From: Pseudoselenomonas ruminantium
GTDB taxonomy: Bacteria; Bacillota; Negativicutes; Selenomonadales; Selenomonadaceae
Direction: 5' to 3'
DNA: 13,081 nt
Assembly: GCA_002373045.1 (NCBI GenBank)
Contig: DFHU01000033.1
Span: 24,302 to 37,382, forward strand
Part shown: piece after piece, positions 7,054 to 13,081 of the stretch
Layout of the letters: each line of letters opens with the position of its first letter
Position numbering within the stretch: position 1 is the stretch's first letter
Position numbers and translations under genes: made by a program
The notes under the pieces: model-generated
What the model was told of the DNA's origin: nothing
The model's input: only the letters and a program-made list of their open reading frames with translations
The model's database searches: none

Positions 7054-8319
7054 ATGTTGAAGTTTGGGGATGAAAAAGGTCAGCTCAAGTGCTCTTTTTG
7101 TGGTAAGACGCAGGAGCAGGTAAGAAAGCTGGTTGCAGGTCCCGGCGTCTATATCTGCGATGAATGCATTGAACTGTGCAATGAAATCATTGAGGAGGAG
7201 TTCAGTGAAGAAGCAGAAGTAGAACTCAAGGACGTCCCAAAACCGAAGGACATCCGCGCAATCCTCGACCAGTATGTAATCGGTCAGGATGAGGCTAAAA
7301 AGAGCCTCGCCGTGGCTGTTTACAATCACTATAAGCGCATTAATATGGGTGCAGCTAAGACAGATGATGTGGAACTTCAGAAGTCCAATATTCTGATGCT
7401 TGGCCCCACAGGCAGCGGCAAGACGCTCTTAGCGCAGACGCTGGCACGGATTCTCAATGTTCCTTTTGCCATCGCAGATGCTACGGCGCTTACGGAAGCC
7501 GGTTATGTGGGCGAGGATGTGGAAAACATCCTCTTGAAGCTCATTCAGGCAGCGGATTATGATGTGGAGAAAGCGGAACGCGGCATTGTCTATATCGACG
7601 AAATCGACAAGATTGCCCGCAAGTCGGAAAATCCTTCCATTACCCGCGATGTATCTGGTGAAGGTGTACAGCAGGCACTGTTGAAGATTCTGGAGGGCAC
7701 GGTCGCTTCCGTTCCGCCGCAGGGCGGACGCAAGCACCCACATCAGGAGCTTATCCAGATTGATACCACGAATATTCTCTTTATCTGCGGCGGTGCTTTT
7801 GATGGCATTGAAAAGGTTATCGAAAGCCGTATCGGTCAAAAGCAGATGGGCTTTGGTGCCAATATCAAATCCAAAAAGCAGCAACGTAATGTGGGCGAAA
7901 CTCTCAAGAAGCTCCTGCCGGAGGATTTGCTCAAACATGGCCTGATTCCGGAATTTATCGGCCGTGTGCCGGTAGTGGTAACGCTGGAATCTTTGGATGA
8001 GGATGCGCTGGTCAGCATTCTGACCAAGCCGAAGAATGCCTTGATTAAGCAGTATGCCAAGCTTCTGGAAATGGATGGCGTAAAGCTCTCCTTTGAAGAT
8101 GATGCACTGCGTTTAATCGCCAAGGAAGCCTTGAAGCGCAAGACCGGTGCCCGTGGTCTGCGGTCCATCATTGAAGCAATCATGCGCAATGTCATGTTTG
8201 ATATTCCTTCGATTGAAGGGGTAACGGCTTGCCATGTGACCAAGGAAACGGTTAATAACAAAAAAGACCCTGTTTTGACCATCGACAAGAAGGTTCAAAG
8301 CGGTGAAGCATCTGCCTAA
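7054..8319 (+). CDS. clpX: ATP-dependent Clp protease ATP-binding subunit ClpX
   Basis: ClpX is the hexameric AAA+ unfoldase that recognises degrons such as ssrA tags and feeds substrates to ClpP. The N-terminal zinc-binding domain has cysteines C13, C16, C35 and C38. The AAA+ core shows Walker A GPTGSGKT (117-124), pore-1 loop GYVG (150-153), Walker B with D182/E183, the RKH motif (226-228), and sensor 2 GARGLR (365-370). The ClpP-docking loop reads MGFG (265-268) in place of the usual IGF/LGF, a conservative variant that should still dock. Length is 421 residues. ATG 7054 gives the canonical MLKFGD start and has GAGGGGTGG just upstream; an in-frame TTG at 7039 overlaps the clpP stop and would not start the known domain. 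It is last in its transcript: a terminator lies 22 bases downstream. Confidence 0.98.
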   Translation: MLKFGDEKGQLKCSFCGKTQEQVRKLVAGPGVYICDECIELCNEIIEEEFSEEAEVELKDVPKPKDIRAILDQYVIGQDEAKKSLAVAVYNHYKRINMGAAKTDDVELQKSNILMLGPTGSGKTLLAQTLARILNVPFAIADATALTEAGYVGEDVENILLKLIQAADYDVEKAERGIVYIDEIDKIARKSENPSITRDVSGEGVQQALLKILEGTVASVPPQGGRKHPHQELIQIDTTNILFICGGAFDGIEKVIESRIGQKQMGFGANIKSKKQQRNVGETLKKLLPEDLLKHGLIPEFIGRVPVVVTLESLDEDALVSILTKPKNALIKQYAKLLEMDGVKLSFEDDALRLIAKEALKRKTGARGLRSIIEAIMRNVMFDIPSIEGVTACHVTKETVNNKKDPVLTIDKKVQSGEASA

Positions 8320-8341
8320 GTTATTTGGATGGTAGACGCAT

Positions 8342-8376
8342 AACAAGGCGTTGCGCAGGCAGCGCCTTGTTTATTT
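8342..8376 (+). terminator. intrinsic terminator after clpX
   Basis: AACAAGGCGTTGC (8342-8354) pairs with GCAGCGCCTTGTT (8359-8371) over 13 bp with one G-U pair and a GCAG tetraloop, followed by the U-rich tail TATTTC. It is placed to end tig-clpP-clpX, separating it from lon. Confidence 0.85.
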
Positions 8377-8394
8377 CATAGTTTAGGATATAGA
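8367..8394 (+). promoter_or_regulatory. weak candidate promoter for lon overlapping the terminator
   Basis: TTGTTT (8367-8372), formed by the terminator's right arm and tail, is followed after 16 bases by TATAGA (8389-8394). This is the only -35/-10-like pair in the 90-base gap. Initiation would fall near 8401, so close to the AAAAAGGAGGG ribosome binding site (8395-8404) that the call is doubtful; lon may instead depend on read-through. Confidence 0.2.
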
Positions 8395-8409
8395 AAAAGG
8401 AGGGATAAG

Positions 8410-10713
8410 ATGGCTGACTTCAGAACTTTGCCATTACTGCCGCTTCGAGGTATGGTAGTATTCCCTTATATGATGATACATATTGATGTGGGCCGGGACC
8501 GTTCCATGGCAGCGATTGAAGAAGCCATGGTGGAAAACCGGGAGGTTATGCTGACTACGCAGACCGATGCGGAAGCAGAAGAATTTACCTTTAAGGAACT
8601 CTATCCGGTCGGTGTGGTAGCCGAAATCCGTCAGGTGATTAAGCTGCCGGGCGATACCGTGCGGGTATTGGTGGAAGGCAAGCACCGTGCCGTTATTCAT
8701 GAGTATCATGAACAGGAAAATTTTGATACTGTGGAGGTAGAAGAATTTACCGATAAAATCGATACATCCATGAATATGGAGGCGTTGAACCGGGCGGTGG
8801 TGCATCAGTTTGAAGAATGGGTGCGCCTGTCGAAAAAGATTCCTCCAGAAACGCTGGTGTCCGTGGCTATCATTGATGATGCAGGCCGGCTGGCCGATTT
8901 GATTGCCAGCCATCTGAACCTCAAGGTGGAAACCCGTCAGGAACTTTTGGCAGCTATTGATGTCAAGGAGCGTCTGGAAAAACTTTATGCTGTGCTGACG
9001 CGGGAAATGGAAATCCTGCAGATGGAACACAAGATTGGCAAGCAGGTGCGCAAACAGATGGATAAAATCCAGAAGGATTACTATCTGCGCGAGCAGATTA
9101 AAGCTATTCGTCAGGAACTCGGCGACAGCAACAAGAGCGAGATTGACGAAGCGCGGAAGAAGCTCAGTGAGGGTAATTATCCCGATGAGGTCAAAAAAGC
9201 GGTGGAAAAAGAATTAAACCGCTTAGAGTCACTGAGCAACATGCACGCAGAAACCGGTGTTATCCGCAATTATGTGGATTGTCTGCTGGAACTTCCCTGG
9301 AATGAGGAATCCGAGGATACGGTGGATATTGCCGCCGCCAAAAATATTCTCGATGAAGACCACTATGGTCTGACCAAGGTCAAAGACAGAATTCTCGATT
9401 ATCTGGCTGTACATAAGCTGGCTAAGGACAAAAGTGCGCCGATTCTCTGTCTGGTAGGCCCTCCCGGTGTGGGCAAGACATCGCTGGCTACTTCGGTTGC
9501 CAGAGCTACGGGCCGTGAGTTCGTGCGTGCGTCACTGGGCGGTGTTCGCGATGAAGCGGAAATCCGCGGTCATCGCCGCACCTATGTAGGAGCCATGCCG
9601 GGACGCATTATTGAAGGCATCCGCAAGGTCGGCAAGAAAAATCCCGTGTTTCTGCTCGATGAAGTGGATAAGCTTTCCGGTGATTATCATGGTGACCCGT
9701 CAGCGGCGCTGCTTGAAGTCCTTGACCCTGCGCAGAATTCCACCTTCAGTGATCATTTTGTGGATTTGCCTTTTGACCTGTCCAAAGTATTTTGGATTGT
9801 GACGGCCAATAACCTCGGCAATATCCCCCGCCCGCTGCGGGACAGAATGGAAATCATTCAGCTCTCCAGCTATACGGAAGTGGAGAAATTAGAGATTGCC
9901 AAGCGCTACCTCGTAGCCCGTCAGCGCACGCAGAATGGTCTCAAAGCCAAGGATATCAGCTTTGGTGCAGGTGTATTGCAGAAAATCATCAGCGATTATA
10001 CCCGTGAATCCGGCGTCCGTGAACTTGAACGTGAAATTGGCAGCGTATGCCGCAAGGCCGCCCGCAAGATTGTAGAGGGCGAAGAAGCGCCGATTAAAGT
10101 GACCAAGAAGAACCTTACGGACTTTTTGGGCAAGGTTAAGTTCCAGGATACCAAGGCGAATAAAAAGCCACAGGTCGGCGTAGTTACCGGCATGGCCTGG
10201 ACGGAAGTTGGCGGTACGATTCTGCCGACGGAAGTTACCGTGCTCAAAGGCAAGGGCAAGTTGATTTTGACCGGTCAGATTGGTGACGTCATGCAGGAAT
10301 CGGCGCAGGCAGGGCTTACTTATGTCCGCAGCCGTTCGGATAAGCTGAAACTGGCAGATGATTTCTACGAGAAGGAAGATATCCATATTCATCTGCCCGA
10401 AGGAGCCATTCCGAAAGACGGCCCCTCTGCAGGCATCACCATGGCCACGGGTATGATTTCGGCCCTGACCGGCAGAAAGGTCAGAAGTGATGTAGCCATG
10501 ACCGGCGAAATCACCCTGCGAGGCCATGTGCTCCCCATCGGCGGCCTCAAGGAAAAAGTTCTGGCTGCTTACCGCGAAGGCATGAAGACCATCGTTCTGC
10601 CCAAGGACAACGAAAAGGATATCGAAGATATCCCCGAAACCGTGCGGGAGAAATTGGAATTCAAGCCAGTAGAGTCTATGGATGAAGTGCTGAAAATAGC
10701 ATTGCTAAAATAA
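8410..10713 (+). CDS. lon: endopeptidase La (Lon protease)
   Basis: Lon is a cytoplasmic hexameric AAA+ serine protease that removes misfolded proteins and short-lived regulators. The 767-residue protein has the LON substrate-binding domain (about 5-200), a coiled helical region (200-300), and the AAA+ module with Walker A GPPGVGKT (350-357) and Walker B FLLDEVDK (414-421). The C-terminal protease domain has S673 in DGPSAGITM and K716 in GGLKEK, the Ser-Lys dyad at the usual 43-residue spacing. This is a soluble LonA (no membrane segments between the Walker motifs, unlike LonB). A strong ribosome binding site GGAGGG precedes the ATG. It follows clpX after a terminator and precedes engB, the usual Firmicute order. 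No CtsR or HrcA operator was recognised upstream. Confidence 0.98.
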   Translation: MADFRTLPLLPLRGMVVFPYMMIHIDVGRDRSMAAIEEAMVENREVMLTTQTDAEAEEFTFKELYPVGVVAEIRQVIKLPGDTVRVLVEGKHRAVIHEYHEQENFDTVEVEEFTDKIDTSMNMEALNRAVVHQFEEWVRLSKKIPPETLVSVAIIDDAGRLADLIASHLNLKVETRQELLAAIDVKERLEKLYAVLTREMEILQMEHKIGKQVRKQMDKIQKDYYLREQIKAIRQELGDSNKSEIDEARKKLSEGNYPDEVKKAVEKELNRLESLSNMHAETGVIRNYVDCLLELPWNEESEDTVDIAAAKNILDEDHYGLTKVKDRILDYLAVHKLAKDKSAPILCLVGPPGVGKTSLATSVARATGREFVRASLGGVRDEAEIRGHRRTYVGAMPGRIIEGIRKVGKKNPVFLLDEVDKLSGDYHGDPSAALLEVLDPAQNSTFSDHFVDLPFDLSKVFWIVTANNLGNIPRPLRDRMEIIQLSSYTEVEKLEIAKRYLVARQRTQNGLKAKDISFGAGVLQKIISDYTRESGVRELEREIGSVCRKAARKIVEGEEAPIKVTKKNLTDFLGKVKFQDTKANKKPQVGVVTGMAWTEVGGTILPTEVTVLKGKGKLILTGQIGDVMQESAQAGLTYVRSRSDKLKLADDFYEKEDIHIHLPEGAIPKDGPSAGITMATGMISALTGRKVRSDVAMTGEITLRGHVLPIGGLKEKVLAAYREGMKTIVLPKDNEKDIEDIPETVREKLEFKPVESMDEVLKIALLK

Positions 10714-10731
10714 ATATTTTCGTATGAGGAG

Positions 10732-10760
10732 AAAAGCCTTCCCCAGAGGGGAAGGCTTTT
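10732..10760 (+). terminator. perfect hairpin between lon and engB (terminator or attenuator)
   Basis: AAAAGCCTTCCCC (10732-10744) pairs perfectly with GGGGAAGGCTTTT (10748-10760) around an AGA loop; the U-run is the last part of the stem, followed by GTAAAGG. It resembles an intrinsic terminator for lon, but it ends only two bases before the engB ribosome binding site AAAGGAGA (10763-10770), leaving no room for a separate engB promoter downstream. Confidence 0.75.
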
Positions 10761-10777
10761 GTAAAGGAGATGAATTT

Positions 10778-11401
10778 ATGAAGGATAGAGTAATTATCAC
10801 CCAGGGACAATATGTAGCTTCCGCGGTCAAAAAAGACCAATACCCTGAAGCCGACCTGCCGGAAATCGTCTTTATCGGCCGTTCCAACGTGGGCAAGTCC
10901 TCGCTGATTAATTCTTTGACCCGTGTCAATAATTTGGCCCGTGTGTCCTCCCAGCCCGGCAAGACGCAGACCATCAATTTCTTTGAAGTGGGCGTTAAGA
11001 TTGCCGAGGTTGAGGAACGCAAGGCGTTTTATCTCGTTGACTTGCCCGGTTATGGCTATGCTAAGACCGGCAAGGAAAAGCGGAAAATCTGGTCGAAGTT
11101 TATCGAAGAGTACCTGCTGAACTCCCCGCGCCTCACCTTTGTCTGCCAGCTTATCGACAGCCGTCACGAGTCGATGGCTTCCGACGTGGAGATGTTCAAC
11201 TGGCTGGTGGATAATGGCATTCCTGTGCTGATTATCGCCACCAAGGTGGACAAGATTGGCAAAAATGAACGGGCCAAGAACATTGCCGCCATCAAGCGCA
11301 AGTTGGGCATCAAGGAGATTTCTGTGCTGCCCTATTCCTCGCTAAAAAATGAAGGTCGTTCAGATTTACTTGACGTTATCGGTGATTCTTTGTTAGAATA
11401 A
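10778..11401 (+). CDS. engB: ribosome biogenesis GTPase EngB (YsxC/YihA)
   Basis: EngB is an essential GTPase that assists late assembly of the 50S ribosomal subunit. The G motifs are all present: G1 GRSNVGKSS (34-42), G2 region PGKTQTINFF with T63 or T65, G3 DLPGYGYA (88-95), G4 TKVD (155-158) and G5 SSLKNEG (187-193). Length is 207 residues, normal. I start it at ATG 10778, seven bases after AAAGGAGA. An upstream in-frame ATG at 10724 would translate through the lon-engB hairpin and add a non-conserved extension. Expression must come through the hairpin from lon or from a weak promoter at the lon 3' end. Its own 3' end carries the promoter for the next gene. Confidence 0.97.
   Translation: MKDRVIITQGQYVASAVKKDQYPEADLPEIVFIGRSNVGKSSLINSLTRVNNLARVSSQPGKTQTINFFEVGVKIAEVEERKAFYLVDLPGYGYAKTGKEKRKIWSKFIEEYLLNSPRLTFVCQLIDSRHESMASDVEMFNWLVDNGIPVLIIATKVDKIGKNERAKNIAAIKRKLGIKEISVLPYSSLKNEGRSDLLDVIGDSLLE
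11370..11399 (+). promoter_or_regulatory. sigma-A promoter at the end of engB, driving the siroheme-decarboxylase-like gene
   Basis: TTGACG (11370-11375) and TAGAAT (11394-11399) each match the consensus at five of six positions and are 18 bases apart. They lie inside the last codons of engB. Initiation would fall near 11406, about 84 bases before the next start codon. Confidence 0.5.
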
Positions 11402-11414
11402 GAACAGAGAAATG

Positions 11415-11427
11415 TGAATCGGATTCA
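11415..11427. promoter_or_regulatory. palindrome TGAATCGGATTCA, possible operator
   Basis: TGAATC and GATTCA flank a single central G. The site would lie about 10-20 bases downstream of the predicted transcription start at 11406, a position from which a bound repressor could block transcription. TATTGCG occurs twice just downstream, at about 11429 and 11449. I do not recognise the regulator. Confidence 0.3.
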
Positions 11428-11489
11428 TATTGCGCTAAAACAATGGCTATTGCGAAAGAATCTCGATAACGACAAGGGAGAGGGACATT

Positions 11490-11948
11490 ATGATGGAGCT
11501 GACGGATTTTGATAAATCCCTGCTAAACCTTTTGCAGGGGAGTCTGCCTGTATGCAGCCGGCCGTTTGCCAAGCTGGCTGAGGAATTGGATACGGACGAA
11601 CAGACGGTCTTAACGCGGGTGCAGGAATTAAAAAAAGAGGGATATTTGCGTCGGATTGGTACGTTCTTTGATTCCAACAATCTAGGGTACAAGGGAACAC
11701 TGGTGGCGCTGAAAGTTGACCCGTCAAAAATGCAGACCGTAGCAGAAGCCATCAATCTCTATCCTGGTGCTACGCACAACTATGAACGGGAGGGACGCTA
11801 TAATTTGTGGTTTACGCTCCTGACCCCGGATTTAGAAACAGAAGCACGGATTTTGGACGAAGTACAGTCCTTAAACGGCGTGGAAGATATGCTGAATCTC
11901 AAAGCCAACAAGAAGTACAAAATCAATGTGCAGTTCAAGCTGCATTGA
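11490..11948 (+). CDS. siroheme decarboxylase-like protein (AhbA/AhbB/NirD family, Lrp/AsnC fold)
   Basis: This 152-residue protein has an N-terminal winged-helix region (about 5-60: LTDFDKSLLNLLQG onward) and a C-terminal Lrp/AsnC-like domain. Many such proteins are annotated as transcription regulators. Here, however, the segment GATHNYEREGRYNLWFTL (93-110) is the hallmark of siroheme decarboxylases, which remove acetate-side-chain carboxyls from siroheme on the way to 12,18-didecarboxysiroheme in the alternative heme or heme d1 routes; H96 and Y98 fall in that motif. Functional enzymes are usually heterodimers of two such paralogues (AhbA plus AhbB, or NirD plus NirG/H/L); only one is in this window. 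The start is ATG 11490 (a second ATG follows at 11493) with AAGGGAGAGGG upstream. It appears to have its own promoter in engB. A GGAGG directly after its stop has no start codon behind it, see findings. Confidence 0.8.
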   Translation: MMELTDFDKSLLNLLQGSLPVCSRPFAKLAEELDTDEQTVLTRVQELKKEGYLRRIGTFFDSNNLGYKGTLVALKVDPSKMQTVAEAINLYPGATHNYEREGRYNLWFTLLTPDLETEARILDEVQSLNGVEDMLNLKANKKYKINVQFKLH

Positions 11949-12066
11949 GGAGGCTTTTAACAGCCAAGCATAACTTATAAAAAGTTGATAAAAACCGATA
12001 AAAAGTTTAAGCAACCTAAGCAAAATTACTTTCCGATACAGAAATAGTACAATGCCCATCAAGGCA

Positions 12067-12075
12067 TGGTATAAT
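12067..12075 (+). promoter_or_regulatory. extended -10 promoter for tnpB
   Basis: TGGTATAAT (12067-12075) is a perfect extended -10 element. No good -35 lies at the right distance, which extended -10 promoters tolerate. It begins directly at the right arm of the ATGCC/GGCAT hairpin and is followed by GGGGAGG (12086-12092), eight bases before the tnpB ATG. Confidence 0.45.
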
Positions 12076-12100
12076 TATTCGTATAGGGGAGGTGAATGCG

Positions 12101-13081
12101 ATGATAAGGTCAGTCAGGATACGACTATTGCCAAACAACAAGCAGAGAACTAAACTTTTTTAGTTCGCAGGTGCTTCAAGATTTGCCTATAACTGGGCTT
12201 TAGATAAGCAGATGGATAATTTCAGAGAAGGCAGAAAACTGCAAAGTGATTATGACCTTCGCAAGGAGTTCACCGTTCTTCGTAATTCTGAAGAATACTC
12301 GTGGCTTCTGGGCATATCCAACAATGTCACCAAGCAGGCTATTAAGGATTTGTGTATAGCGTACAAGAACTTCTTCCGCAAGCAGAGGCAGAAAGGGTAT
12401 GTCAAATATTCACCCAAGAAGCTGGCACATTTTGCCCGCATCGACAGGAAACCGACCGTCTATGACATGAACGGGCACCCTAAGTTTCGCAGCAAAAAGA
12501 ATGGCGACTTTCGTTTCTATCAGGACAATGTAAAAATCCATTTCACCGCTACGCATGTTAGGCTGGAAAATATAGCTGGCAGCAGAAAAAAGAACCGTCA
12601 ACGGCTCAACTGGATAAGGCTTGCTGAAAAGGGAAAAATTCCTGTAAAGGGAAGATACACCCAACCACGGATAACCTTTGACGGTGAAAACTGGTGGCTT
12701 TCCATAGGAATCAGAACTTCTTATACGCTAAAGCCAATGCGAGGACTAAACTTCAGTCGCAAACAGCCGGGACGTTTCTGCACAGAAGGTGTCGGCATTG
12801 ATTTAGGTATCAAAGACTTAGCGATAATCTCGGACTCTACAGAAGTCAAAAATATCAATAAGTCTCATACAATAAGGAACCTCAAAAAGAAAAGACGCAG
12901 GTTGCAGCGTCAGGTATCGCGAAAATACCAGATGAACAAGAAAGGAGAGCGTTACTGCAAAACAAGCAACCTTATAAAAAGCGAAAAACGACTTTTACGA
13001 ATCAACCACAGGCTGGCTGACATCAGAGCCAATCATGTACATCAGGCAACGAGAATAATTATAAACCGAAAGCCAAGGTTT
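12101..13081 (+). pseudogene. tnpB: tnpB, RNA-guided nuclease-family gene with internal amber stop, 3' end outside window
   Basis: Translation from ATG 12101 gives MIRSVRIRLLPNNKQRTKLF, then TAG at 12161-12163 (codon 21), then FAGASRFAYNWALDKQMDNF in the same frame and open to the window end. The pieces before and after the stop are the contiguous N-terminus of an IS605 OrfB/TnpB protein, the ancestor group of Cas12 nucleases. The helix-turn-helix OrfB domain is at the start, an RNA/DNA-binding basic region follows, and the RuvC-I motif GIDLGIKDLAII has its catalytic Asp at codon 234 (12800-12802). The bridge-helix-like basic segment KKKRRRLQRQ follows. RuvC-II, the zinc finger, RuvC-III and any reRNA/omegaRNA lie beyond the window. 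Because the frame is kept, a single substitution is enough to explain the stop. An ATG at codon 38 (12212) could in principle restart translation but would lose the first conserved strand. Likely inactive unless the stop is suppressed. Confidence 0.85.

Larger units (their letters stand above)
11962..13081 (+). mobile_element. IS200/IS605-type element carrying tnpB, left part only (boundary approximate)
   Basis: The tnpB gene and its AT-rich upstream leader indicate an IS605/IS1341-type element; the right end lies beyond the window, and no tnpA (Y1 transposase) is present upstream. The left end cannot be fixed. One possibility is just after TTTTAAC (11955-11961), with a small hairpin AACTT-ATAAA-AAGTT at 11972-11986. 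The other is after TTAC (12026-12029), with the hairpin ATGCC-CATCAA-GGCAT at 12052-12067 about 22 bases inside, as in IS608-like ends. The leader also repeats GATAAAAA (11987, 11997), AAAAAGTT (11979, 12000) and AAGCAA (12009, 12019). Confidence 0.55.

Noticed and set aside
5000..8409. CIRCE (HrcA) or CtsR heat-shock operators near tig, clpP or lon
   Set aside because: I looked for the tandem CtsR heptads and the CIRCE inverted repeat in the intergenic regions and saw neither.
12151..12166. Programmed frameshift at the T6 run in tnpB
   Set aside because: The sequence before and after the stop is in the same frame, so a shift would destroy rather than restore the protein; a simple nonsense change explains it.
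1..13081. CRISPR arrays, tRNA or rRNA genes
   Set aside because: No regularly spaced direct repeats and no cloverleaf or rRNA-like stretches were noticed; nearly all of the window is accounted for by the genes listed.

Overview
The window carries the conserved bacterial block tig-clpP-clpX-lon-engB. It is flanked upstream by an envelope/competence-like gene cluster and downstream by a siroheme-decarboxylase-like gene followed by a partial IS200/IS605-type TnpB gene. Several features fit a diderm Firmicute of the Negativicutes (Selenomonadaceae-like): roughly 50% GC, strong Shine-Dalgarno sites, the Firmicute-type order tig-clpP-clpX-lon-engB, an AMIN-Amidase_3 protein together with lipoproteins, and a siroheme-decarboxylase-like gene after engB. 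This placement is inferred from gene content and style; no database search was done.

Layout. Positions 1-1206 hold the possible tail of an upstream gene and a short GspE/PilB/ComGA-like ATPase. Positions 1304-4945 look like one operon: a Cof-type HAD phosphatase, a ComEC-like metallo-beta-lactamase lipoprotein, a DUF3006 protein overlapping it by ATGA, an AMIN-Amidase_3 cell wall amidase, and a GerMN lipoprotein. A candidate promoter lies at 1228-1256. The intergenic region 4946-5116 holds a perfect 17-bp hairpin; the candidate tig promoter is built into its right half, and a second inverted repeat would form the very 5' end of the tig mRNA. Positions 5117-8319 are tig, clpP and clpX, closed by a clear intrinsic terminator at 8342-8376. 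lon (8410-10713) follows. A perfect 13-bp hairpin sits between lon and the ribosome binding site of engB (10778-11401).

The end of engB contains a good sigma-A-type promoter for the next gene, an Lrp/AsnC-fold protein with the hallmarks of siroheme decarboxylases (11490-11948). From about 11962 on, the sequence is a mobile element: a TnpB-type nuclease gene with its own promoter and ribosome binding site, but with an in-frame amber stop at codon 21. It runs off the window before its RuvC-II, zinc-finger and RuvC-III parts.

Functionally, the core is protein quality control: trigger factor folds nascent chains, ClpXP and Lon degrade proteins, and EngB assists 50S assembly. The upstream operon is envelope-directed, with one secreted enzyme and two lipoproteins. 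I see no clear evidence for a wholly new system. The points most worth following are the hairpin-embedded promoters, the hairpin directly in front of engB, the DUF3006-ComEC-like pair, and the amber-interrupted TnpB that appears to have displaced the gene expected after the siroheme decarboxylase.
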